Shown here: positions 1-8,227 of the stretch, piece after piece
Numbering within the stretch: the stretch's first letter is position 1
Layout of the letters: every line of letters starts with the position of its first letter
NCBI GenBank assembly: GCA_030457765.1
Contig: JAKDUK010000024.1
Location: 1-38,184 of the forward strand
Reading direction: 5' to 3'
Length of the DNA: 38,184 nt
Origin: Marinobacter sp.
GTDB taxonomy: Bacteria > Pseudomonadota > Gammaproteobacteria > Pseudomonadales > Oleiphilaceae
The notes under the pieces: model-generated
Told to the model about the DNA's origin: nothing
The model's database searches: none
What the model saw: only the letters and a program-made list of their open reading frames with translations
Program-made: the position numbers and the translations under genes

Positions 1-1
1 C

Positions 2-619
2 TGGCTGGAAGAATTCACCGCCCCCTACTACGTATTCCGCGACGCGGGTGCAGACGTTACCATCGCATCGCCAAAGGGTGGAAAGCCACCCGTCGATCCT
101 AACAGTGAAGCCGAAGAGGCCCTTACGGAAACAACTCATCGCTTTCAAGCAGATGCCCACGCCAAAGAAGCCCTCGCCAGCACAAAAAAGTTGGGCGATG
201 TTGATATGAATGGGTTTGACGCCATTTTCTACCCGGGCGGCCATGGCCCGCTATGGGATCTAGTTAACGACGACAAATCTGTGGCTCTGATCAAAGTCGC
301 CTACGAGCAGGACAAGGTCATTGGTGCTGTCTGCCACGCGCCCGCTGTGTTCAAAAATGTTGAAATCAAGCCAGGCCAAAATCTGGTTGGCGGCCGCCAA
401 GTCACAGGTTTCAGTAACAGTGAAGAGGAAGCGGCTGGTCTCGCAACGGTCGTACCCTTCCTGCTTGAGGACATGCTAAAGGAAAACACCGCAACCTACT
501 CCAAAGGTGACGACTGGGCACCACACATTGTTGTGGATGGCAAGCTGATTACCGGCCAAAATCCAGCCTCATCTGAGGGGGCCGCCAAGGCGGTGATTCA
601 GGCGCTTCAGCAAAACTGA
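2..619 (+). CDS. DJ-1/PfpI-family (type 1 glutamine amidotransferase-like) protein, 5' partial
   Basis: The reading frame is open from the first bases of the window to a TGA at 617-619, so the gene begins outside the window and about 205 residues are visible. The segment YPGGHGP followed by AVCHAPA (Cys codon at 332-334) is the nucleophile-elbow pattern of DJ-1/PfpI/Hsp31-like proteins. The N-terminal part seen (FRDAGADVTIASPKGG, then an acidic linker) also fits class I GATase-like chaperone/deglycase homologues. Members have been described as protease, glyoxalase, deglycase or holdase; the sequence does not decide which. A hairpin follows the stop codon, and the next gene starts 136 bases on, so this is probably a separate transcript. 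The family assignment is firm; the function is not. Confidence 0.9.
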   Translation, partial: WLEEFTAPYYVFRDAGADVTIASPKGGKPPVDPNSEAEEALTETTHRFQADAHAKEALASTKKLGDVDMNGFDAIFYPGGHGPLWDLVNDDKSVALIKVAYEQDKVIGAVCHAPAVFKNVEIKPGQNLVGGRQVTGFSNSEEEAAGLATVVPFLLEDMLKENTATYSKGDDWAPHIVVDGKLITGQNPASSEGAAKAVIQALQQN

Positions 620-636
620 AATTTGTCATGTCTGCT

Positions 637-661
637 CCGGCTTGGCAGACTGCCTTGCCGG
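637..661 (+). terminator. Hairpin downstream of the DJ-1-like gene, possible terminator
   Basis: A 25-base interrupted palindrome lies 18 bases after the stop codon. The outer arms CCGGC/GCCGG and inner arms GGCAG/CTGCC are separated by a TT/TT internal loop with a one-base apex. No T-run follows, so it is at best a Rho-assisted or weak terminator or a 3'-end stabiliser. Confidence 0.4.
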
Positions 662-755
662 GGAACTCTCTCACATTATCTCCTGCCAATTAGGCATCAA
701 GATTCGCCAGTCTGTGCTAACGTTTTGAAGAACATCTCAAAAGGCTGGCTTTTTC

Positions 756-1484
756 ATGAGTAACCCAAAACACACCCTTTTCTGGATGACCTTCTTTCTC
801 GCGGTTGTCGCAATTGTTGGCGTATTGATCCACAAGCCCCTCATGTCGGCTTTTATGGCCAACTGGGTTTTCAACCTAATGATTGTTGGCGTGCTGATCG
901 TGGGTGTCGGCCTTGCCTATCGCCAGGTGTTCGTTCTGTTTCCGGAGATGCGCTGGATTGCTCAGTTTCGCACCGGTCACTCTGGCCTTTCCGTGGTACA
1001 GGAACCCCGCCTGCTGAAACCCTTGGCCCGACAGCTGGGCGAAGAGTCCAAGCGAGACCGCTTCAAACTCTCAACCTTGTCGCTGCGCACGGTACTTGAC
1101 GGCATTCACTCACGGATGGATGAGCAGCGGGAGATCACCCGCTACTTCATCAGCCTGCTGGTTTTTCTTGGCCTGCTGGGCACCTTTTGGGGTTTGCTGG
1201 GCACCATCAATGCGGTTGGCGCGGTGATTACCAACCTGGATATGGGCCAGGGGGATTTCGGCAAAGTATTTGCCGATCTCCAAGCCGGCCTGCTAACGCC
1301 TTTGCAGGGCATGGGCACGGCATTCAGCTCGTCACTGTTCGGCCTTGGTGGCTCGCTCATATTGGGCTTTTTGGATATCCAAGCCGGCCATGCCCAGAAT
1401 CGGTTTTATGACGGCCTGGAAGAGTGGCTTACGGGTGTTACCACCCTGGTGGATCCATTCAACAACGACGCCCCTCAACCATGA
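756..1484 (+). CDS. MotA/TolQ/ExbB-type proton channel subunit of a stator-like pair
   Basis: This 242-residue inner-membrane protein has two N-terminal hydrophobic segments (about residues 10-30 and 37-57), a cytoplasmic stretch, and two further segments (about 130-155 and 185-207). The GLLGTFWGLLGTINAV segment and the later GLLTPLQGMGTAFSSSLFGLGGSL segment match the pore helices of the MotA/TolQ/ExbB family. It is shorter than PomA (see 5360-6136) and lacks the PomA-type motifs, so it is not the flagellar stator. Its stop overlaps the start of the next gene (ATGA at 1481-1484), and that gene encodes an OmpA-type partner with a stator aspartate. The two therefore probably form an ion-driven motor anchored to peptidoglycan. 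What the motor moves is unknown. Start ATG at 756 is preceded by a weak purine-rich AAAAGG. Confidence 0.85.
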   Translation: MSNPKHTLFWMTFFLAVVAIVGVLIHKPLMSAFMANWVFNLMIVGVLIVGVGLAYRQVFVLFPEMRWIAQFRTGHSGLSVVQEPRLLKPLARQLGEESKRDRFKLSTLSLRTVLDGIHSRMDEQREITRYFISLLVFLGLLGTFWGLLGTINAVGAVITNLDMGQGDFGKVFADLQAGLLTPLQGMGTAFSSSLFGLGGSLILGFLDIQAGHAQNRFYDGLEEWLTGVTTLVDPFNNDAPQP

Positions 1485-2527
1485 GCGGATCCAGACGCCG
1501 AAACCGCAGCAGCATCAATGTTTGGCCAGGGTATGTCGACGCCCTCTCCGCCTTGCTGATGCTGGTGATTTTCATGTTGCTGGTTTATGTAGTGAGCCAG
1601 CTTTATCTTTCGCAAACGCTGTCTGATCGCAATTCAGAGTTGGCTAGCCTGAATCAACGACTAAACGAAATATCGGAATTACTGGGCCTGGAGCAGGGCA
1701 AAACAGAAGCTCTGGAGCAGCAGATGCTCTCTGTTCAGGACAATCTCAGCGACAGTTTGGCTCAGAACGAAGATTTGCAAGTTCGGCTAGACGCCTCCCG
1801 CAACCAGTTAATGCGACAGACAGCCGATGCCGAAGCCAGAACTGAAAGGCTGGCGAACATGAACCAGGAGCTGGATGACAAAGACGAGCTTTCCACCAGC
1901 CAGCAAAACATGATTTTGCGGTTATCAAACCGGATTGCATCGCTTCAGGAACAGCTACGGCAGATAGCCGCAGCTCTAGACCTGCAAAAAGAAATGACAG
2001 CAGACAAAGAAGGCGAGCTGGAGAATGTCAGTAAGCGCTTGAATACGCTACTGGCTGAACGGGTGAACCAGCTGGAACAGTACCAATCTGAGTTCTTCTC
2101 GCGGCTGCGTAATATTCTCGCGGCCAATGAGAACATCCGAATTGTGGGTGACCGTTTTCTGCTGCCCTCCGAGCTACTGTTCGCTTCAGGATCCGCCCAG
2201 CTAGGCGCCGAGGGCAAGCGCGAACTCAACAAGCTGGCCGGGGTTCTGCTTGATGTGGTGGAAACTATCCCCGCAGATCTTGATTGGATCCTGCGCATTG
2301 ACGGCCACACCGACCTGATCCCCATCAATACGCCGCAGTTCCCTTCCAACTGGGAGCTTTCCACAGCCCGCGCCGTGGCAGTTGTGCGCTACTTGGCCGG
2401 CCAGAGTGTGCCACAAAAACGCATGGCAGCGGCGGGATTTGGCGAGTTTTCCCCGGTTGCGGAAGGCACAACCTCGAAAGCGCTACAGGCCAACCGGCGC
2501 ATCGAAATAAAACTTACGGATCGCTAA
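1481..2527 (+). CDS. OmpA/MotB-like peptidoglycan-binding partner of the channel subunit
   Basis: I start this 348-residue protein at the ATG that overlaps the upstream TGA, since translational coupling is evident and the frame upstream of it is antisense-free but uncoded. It has a basic N-terminus, a single transmembrane helix (about residues 21-45) with Asp20 in PGYVDALSALLM at its start (the position of the ion-binding Asp in MotB/ExbD-like subunits), a long coiled coil (about 45-215), and a C-terminal OmpA domain. The OmpA domain shows IDGHTDLIPI and SNWELSTARAVAVVRYL, the peptidoglycan-binding signature. The long coiled coil distinguishes it from PomB in this window (6142-7089). The last four bases overlap the end of the panE remnant on the other strand. 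Family and pairing are secure; biological role is unknown. Confidence 0.86.
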   Translation: MSGSRRRNRSSINVWPGYVDALSALLMLVIFMLLVYVVSQLYLSQTLSDRNSELASLNQRLNEISELLGLEQGKTEALEQQMLSVQDNLSDSLAQNEDLQVRLDASRNQLMRQTADAEARTERLANMNQELDDKDELSTSQQNMILRLSNRIASLQEQLRQIAAALDLQKEMTADKEGELENVSKRLNTLLAERVNQLEQYQSEFFSRLRNILAANENIRIVGDRFLLPSELLFASGSAQLGAEGKRELNKLAGVLLDVVETIPADLDWILRIDGHTDLIPINTPQFPSNWELSTARAVAVVRYLAGQSVPQKRMAAAGFGEFSPVAEGTTSKALQANRRIEIKLTDR

Positions 2528-2994
2528 CCTAGTCCGTGTTCCAGAAGGGCGCTCACCGTAGCCGTATAAGGGGCGCCAATGCCCAGCATTCTTGACCGAC
2601 GAAGTACGGCCCCTGCAATGCTATCCAGCTCCAGGGGGCGACCCTTTTCCTTATCAACCAACATGGACGTTTTGATCGCCTTAAAGCTGCTGATCAGCCC
2701 AAACATTTCGTCGACATCTTCCTTGCCAAGATCCAGGCCATCGGCCTTCGAAGCTGCCGCCGCCTCCGCCATCATGCCATACACAATGAGGCTGAATTCC
2801 GGGTGATGGGTCAGGCTTTGGGTATCCAGCCCGGTAAGCGCCGAGAGTGGGTTAACACCATTATTGATCACCAACTTTCGCCATAACTCATAGCGAATAT
2901 GCTCTGAAACCATGGTAGGAATACCGGCCTGGTTAAACGCGGTTTGCAGAATTTCCAGCAACGGCCTGCTGTTGTTCAGTTTCCTGTTCACCAT
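2524..2994 (-). pseudogene. 2-dehydropantoate 2-reductase remnant, C-terminal domain only
   Basis: The 156 residues from a fortuitous ATG match the C-terminal (ApbA_C) domain of ketopantoate reductase: SEHIRYELWRKLVINNGVNPLSALTG is the characteristic helix with the conserved Trp-x-Lys and Asn-x-x-x-N-x-L pattern. Intact enzymes are about 300 residues with an N-terminal NADP-binding Rossmann domain carrying GxGxxG; that whole half is absent. The open frame continues upstream of the ATG to roughly position 3020 with weak similarity and then runs into sequence that belongs to a different gene on the other strand. The remnant cannot bind NADPH, so it is almost certainly non-functional as a reductase. 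It ends convergently with, and overlaps by four bases, the OmpA-like gene. Confidence 0.8.
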
Positions 2995-3036
2995 TGTCCG
3001 GCAATACCCCAGCGACAGCCCCGTGGGTTTCGACTT

Positions 3037-3543
3037 TACCCGCCGGTCACAGATTTTTCCGAAGCTTACGACCGCTTTTACACGGCGGTGCGGGAGGGCG
3101 ACACCCTGGCCCGTATCAACGAATTTCGTGATGAGATGGTGCGCGTTGCACGTAACGGCATTTATGAAATCTGTAAGGTTCAGAGCTTTACGCTGATTAT
3201 CCTGTTTATTTGGGGCGAGGATTTGTTGTCAGCCATTGGGATATCCACACTGTACCTGCCGATGTTCTATATCGATCTGGTATCCGTGAGCTTGCAGCTT
3301 ATACTTCTAGCCATTCAGAACGTGCTGTTTTACCTCGACTCCCGCCACATCAACGTATCTCTATGCGTGATCTTTTTCGCCAGCAACCTGATTTTTACGT
3401 TCGTGACGATAGAGCTCGGCGCCAGCTTTTACGGTTATGGCTACGCCGGGGCCACGTTCATATCGTATGTTATCGGGCTGGCCTTGCTGTCTCGCAAGTT
3501 CGACCGCCTGGAGTATGAAACCTTCATGCTCCAGGGGCGTTAA
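3037..3543 (+). pseudogene. pelG: PelG (Pel exopolysaccharide transporter) remnant, C-terminal part only
   Basis: About 168 codons show the C-terminal third of PelG, the multi-spanning inner-membrane protein of Pel polysaccharide export (about 455 residues when whole). Features are VTDFSEAYDRFYTAV at the beginning, several hydrophobic helices, FYLDSRHINVSL, then FYGYGYAGATF and the terminal LEYETFML typical of the family. No pelA-F gene is in the window and the first two thirds of pelG are missing. The frame is open further upstream (to 2944), but that part is antisense to the ketopantoate reductase remnant and does not resemble PelG. It ends 9 bases before the end of the convergent frmA gene. 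I regard it as a fragment left by a deletion. Confidence 0.75.
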
Positions 3544-3552
3544 TAAACAGCT

Positions 3553-4842
<1,290 letters not shown>

Positions 4843-4872
4843 CTACCCTTACTCAAAAGAGGACACTTGTTT

Positions 4873-5292
4873 ATGGCGCTGTTCAGCGAGAAGAACGCAC
4901 AATCGCAGTTAGATGCCGAAGCCGAGAAAGTAAATCGTGCTGACTTGGAAGCTCTATTAGAGCGACAGCGAGCCATAGAAGAAAAAGTTAAGAGTAGTGG
5001 CAAGCTGAACCGGTTCAGCGCCGATATCAAGCTGATGTTCTCGATGATTCAGGATTACTGGAAAGGCAATTACCGCGACGTTCCGTGGAAAAGCATTGCC
5101 GCGATTGTGGGCGCTCTTTTGTATGTTATGAACCCACTCGACTTCATTCCTGATCTGATCCTTGGGATCGGGTTCGTAGACGATGTAGGCGTAGTAGCTC
5201 TTTGCCTGAAACTGGTGGAATCCGACCTGCACCAATACGCAGCCTGGAAAGAGCACAGGGAAGAATCCGAACAAGCGACACAAGCAAATTGA
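4873..5292 (+). CDS. YkvA-family (DUF1232) small membrane protein
   Basis: This 139-residue protein has a charged, probably coiled-coil N-terminus (residues 1-55) and a C-terminal DUF1232 domain with VPWKSIAAIVGALLYVMNPLDFIPDLI and GFVDDVGVVALCLKL, the typical NPxDxIPD and DD signatures. I prefer ATG at 4873 over the TTG at 4867, because AAGAGGA at 4857-4863 is nine bases from the ATG. The family has no established function, though members are often near membrane or stress genes. It lies 67 bases upstream of pomA on the same strand and could be co-transcribed with it. Confidence 0.85.
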   Translation: MALFSEKNAQSQLDAEAEKVNRADLEALLERQRAIEEKVKSSGKLNRFSADIKLMFSMIQDYWKGNYRDVPWKSIAAIVGALLYVMNPLDFIPDLILGIGFVDDVGVVALCLKLVESDLHQYAAWKEHREESEQATQAN

Positions 5293-5359
5293 TTACATAA
5301 TGAACAGCCGGTAACCTCACCGCCTGACATTTCAAACCGTTAAATCCCCCGGAGAGCTC

Positions 5360-6136
5360 GTGGATTTTGCCACCCTGATCGGCCTTGTTGGCGCCCTTAT
5401 ACTCATCGCATCGGCTGTTGTTCTTGGCGTGTCCCCCGATGTTTTTCTCAACTCGGCATCGCTGTTGATCGTTGTTGGGGGAACTCTGCTGGTGGTGCTG
5501 GCCAAATTCAGCATCCCACAGTTTCTTGGCGCCTTTAAAGCCGCTGCCCGGGCTTTCAAGTTCAAGCTCCCAGAAACCCAGGAAAGCATTGAAGAATTGG
5601 TAGGCGTAGCCAATGTCGCCCGCAAAGAAGGCGTTCTAGGGCTCGAAGGTCGGGAGGTCGGCTCGCCGTTTCTGAGCAGCGGTATCCAGATGCTGGTAGA
5701 CGGCCAGAACGGTGACACCATCAAACTGCTCCTGGACAAAGAGCGCCTGATGACGCTTGATCACAACCGGTCTGGCGCCAAAGTATTCACCGCCATGGCC
5801 GATGTCGCCCCAGCTATGGGAATGATCGGTACTTTGATTGGTTTGGTGCAGATGCTCTCCAATATGGAAGACCCGAAATCCATCGGCCCAGCCATGGCGG
5901 TCGCTCTGCTTACCACGCTTTACGGTGCGATGATTGCGACCATGATCGCCACCCCTATTGCCGACAAACTGTCCCTTCGGATGACCGAAGAGGCTCGTCT
6001 GCAAATGCTCTATACCGACGCATTGGTGGCTATTCAACAAGGCACAAACCCGCGCGTTATCGAACAGATGCTCTCCAGCTATCTGCCACCAAACCAGCGT
6101 GACAAAGCGCCTGAGGCGGAGGCCGCCAACGGATAA
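5360..6136 (+). CDS. pomA: PomA, flagellar stator channel subunit (sodium type)
   Basis: This 258-residue inner-membrane protein forms, with PomB, the stator that drives flagellar rotation. It has four hydrophobic segments and a cytoplasmic loop with charged residues for contact with the rotor. The conserved pore segments are GDVAPAMGMIGTLIGLVQMLSNM-type (about residues 148-170) and GPAMAVALLTTLYGAM (about 178-193), including the paired Thr residues near the ion path. The start is a GTG at 5360, chosen because GGAGAG lies at 5351-5356 and PomA proteins begin MDLATL-like. It is followed five bases later by pomB, so the two form an operon. Sodium rather than proton use is inferred from closer resemblance to Vibrio PomA than to MotA. 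Confidence 0.95.
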   Translation: MDFATLIGLVGALILIASAVVLGVSPDVFLNSASLLIVVGGTLLVVLAKFSIPQFLGAFKAAARAFKFKLPETQESIEELVGVANVARKEGVLGLEGREVGSPFLSSGIQMLVDGQNGDTIKLLLDKERLMTLDHNRSGAKVFTAMADVAPAMGMIGTLIGLVQMLSNMEDPKSIGPAMAVALLTTLYGAMIATMIATPIADKLSLRMTEEARLQMLYTDALVAIQQGTNPRVIEQMLSSYLPPNQRDKAPEAEAANG

Positions 6137-6141
6137 GCCCC

Positions 6142-7089
6142 ATGGACGAGCTGCCAGAAGAGGAAAAACCGGGCATTCCCGCCTGGGTTGTTACCTTTGC
6201 CGACTTAATGTCGCTGCTGATGTGTTTCTTTGTGCTCCTGCTGTCGTTTTCTGAAATCGACGCCATGAAGTTCAAGCAAATTGCCGGTGAACTTTCAAAA
6301 GCCTTCGGCGTTCAGCGAGAGGTACCGGCGCTAGAGATTCCCCAAGGTACCAGCCCAATTTTCGACAAGTTCTCGCCAGCACCACCTGAACCTACGCTGG
6401 TTAACGAGATAAAACAGACCACAACCGATCAGCAGCCAGAGCTGCAAACTCTGAAAAGCCCAACGGAAGAAGCTCTCGAAGCCGCAGCAAAAGAATCCCT
6501 AGAGAGTAGCGCCTCCCGCATTCAAGACGTTCTTGCGGAAGCCATTGAAGATGGTCGCATTACTGTAGAACAAGACCACGATCAGCACCGCATCGTCATT
6601 CGAATAGAGGAAAAGGGCTCCTTCCCTTCTGGTTCATCAGAGCTTACCTGGGAATTCGAAAGCCTGCTTTTTGAGATGGCGCAAGTACTGGCAGATATGC
6701 CCGGTAAGTTAACGGTAGAAGGGCATACAGATGACATTCCCATCAGAACGTCCCGGTTTTACAGTAACTGGGATCTGTCTGCCGCCCGCTCAGCCGCCGT
6801 TGCCAACGTGCTGCTGGCCACCGGCGATGTTGAACCCACCCGTTTGGCCGTCAAAGGGTTGGCAGATACAGAACCCCGAGTGGAAAACAGCTCTACCGAA
6901 AACCGCGCAAAAAATCGGCGCGTAGAAATCATTATCGACCTGTCTGACCCGATGAAAGAACAAGGCATGCGGCTCCGAGAATTGATTGAGAAAGATACCA
7001 GTAAGCGCGAGGCCATCATCGATATCGGCCCCGTTAACCCAGGTTTGGGTTCACGTTCAGAACCGGATGCGAACAGTATTACCTGGTAA
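6142..7089 (+). CDS. pomB: PomB, flagellar stator peptidoglycan-anchoring subunit
   Basis: This 315-residue protein has a short cytoplasmic N-terminus, one transmembrane helix (about 16-40) with Asp21 in TFADLMSLLMCFFVLLLSF (the ion-binding Asp), the plug/linker region (about 41-150), and an OmpA domain (about 155-275) with VEGHTDDIPI and SNWDLSAARSAAVANVLL. The sequence around the transmembrane helix, including the cysteine and the following FSEIDAMKFKQIAG, is PomB-like. Start ATG at 6142 follows pomA by five bases. The C-terminal 40 residues after the OmpA domain are polar and variable. The rest of the flagellar genes are not in the window, which is common for pomAB. The assignment is firm; ion specificity is inferred. 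Confidence 0.94.
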   Translation: MDELPEEEKPGIPAWVVTFADLMSLLMCFFVLLLSFSEIDAMKFKQIAGELSKAFGVQREVPALEIPQGTSPIFDKFSPAPPEPTLVNEIKQTTTDQQPELQTLKSPTEEALEAAAKESLESSASRIQDVLAEAIEDGRITVEQDHDQHRIVIRIEEKGSFPSGSSELTWEFESLLFEMAQVLADMPGKLTVEGHTDDIPIRTSRFYSNWDLSAARSAAVANVLLATGDVEPTRLAVKGLADTEPRVENSSTENRAKNRRVEIIIDLSDPMKEQGMRLRELIEKDTSKREAIIDIGPVNPGLGSRSEPDANSITW

Positions 7090-7129
7090 ACGGAACTCGT
7101 GGCAAACAGGAGCCCAGACAAATCAGCGC

Positions 7130-8227
7130 TCAGTCAACATACCCAGTCAACTCCATATAACCCTCTCCCTGATGGCTTCCAGACACACTCACCGGACTTT
7201 CCCAATAGGGGTAAAGCCCCCGATTGAGATAATCACCAGGCGGAGCAATCAGTTCCAGATCCACTTGATAGGCCGGCACGCTTAGCCGCCAGCGCACGGG
7301 TACACCTTTACGCTGATCCAGCGCCTGCAAGTTCAGTTCTTCAGAGCTCAAAGGAACAGGATCACCCTCTGCGGGAATCCAGGTTCCCGAGTAGAAACTG
7401 CCGCTATCATCCCGCAAACGGAAAGCCATCAGTTTGTCGCCGCTATCCAGATGCAGTGCAAACCAGTCCCAGCCCTTCTGCCCGGTTTTCAGTAGCTGAC
7501 TGCTCCATTCCCGGTCAAACCAACCTTTACCTCTAACCGTCAACACTTCGCCATCCAGTGTTACCCGGCCGGTAATGGCAATGTCCACCAGGCTGAAGTA
7601 CATAGAGCCTTCACCGTTGGCGGATTTGGCGCTGAACCCTTCGTCACCGTGGGCCACGGGGGCGCCATCAATACTTAAAGTCAGATCATAGCTCCAGCCC
7701 TCACCGGTAGCTTGCAGTCTCCAGAGAGTGTTATCGGCATTGCCGGTCAGCCGCCAGTTGTCCAGCCACACCTGAAACGGAACGGCTGTAGCACCCGCAT
7801 TGCCCACATCCCCACGGGCAAGCTTTTCTGAAAAGTAGTGCTGGCCCTTCCAGCTCACCGCCCCATGGGCCATCCAGGCGGCTTGCAGGGGCCAGCCTGT
7901 TGCAGCCGGCGCAGGCTCGGCAACGGCTCTGGGTTGGCGTGCCTGCCGGAACTGCGTCCACTGCACCCCCAAGGGATCGCCCGCCGCAGTTTCAAGATTC
8001 GCGGTGAGGTACCACCACTCAATACGGTGCTGTGGATGCGGGCCGAAGTCGGCGGGAAACGTCAGTCGATCGCCCGGGCCTGGCTGCAAATACGGCGTAT
8101 TCGTGTTGGTGTTCCCTGTACGGCTTTTCTCAAGCCCGGCCAAACCAGCGAAGCCTTCATCCCCGGCATCTCCGGAACAGCCGGCCAACAACAAAAGAGC
8201 CAATGCCAAACTAAAGTGCCGGATCAT
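7130..8227 (-). CDS. Lipocalin-like (AttH/CrtC-fold) lipoprotein
   Basis: This 365-residue protein begins with a lipoprotein signal (MIRHFSLALALLLLAGC, lipobox LAGC, Cys17), so it should be lipid-anchored and periplasm-facing. The body has HRIEWWYLTANLET, GWFDREWSSQ and WDWFALHLDSGDKLMAFRLRD, the signature blocks of the CrtC/AttH lipocalin-like superfamily. Despite that name there is no carotenoid context. Its ATG overlaps the stop of the upstream permease gene (ATGA at 8224-8227), so it is the last gene of a three-gene ABC operon. A binding or delivery role for a hydrophobic molecule handled by the transporter is plausible but not shown. Homologues are sometimes mislabelled as iron transporter permease. 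Confidence 0.87.
   Translation of the reverse strand: MIRHFSLALALLLLAGCSGDAGDEGFAGLAGLEKSRTGNTNTNTPYLQPGPGDRLTFPADFGPHPQHRIEWWYLTANLETAAGDPLGVQWTQFRQARQPRAVAEPAPAATGWPLQAAWMAHGAVSWKGQHYFSEKLARGDVGNAGATAVPFQVWLDNWRLTGNADNTLWRLQATGEGWSYDLTLSIDGAPVAHGDEGFSAKSANGEGSMYFSLVDIAITGRVTLDGEVLTVRGKGWFDREWSSQLLKTGQKGWDWFALHLDSGDKLMAFRLRDDSGSFYSGTWIPAEGDPVPLSSEELNLQALDQRKGVPVRWRLSVPAYQVDLELIAPPGDYLNRGLYPYWESPVSVSGSHQGEGYMELTGYVD

Noticed and set aside
756..2527. Zorya-type phage defence (ZorA/ZorB look-alike)
   Set aside because: The channel protein is short and lacks the long ZorA tail, and no ZorC, ZorD or ZorE gene follows. The next gene is a broken metabolic gene on the other strand.
2944..3036. Extension of the pelG frame upstream to 2944
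   Set aside because: This part is antisense to the ketopantoate reductase remnant and does not resemble PelG, so the open frame is coincidental.
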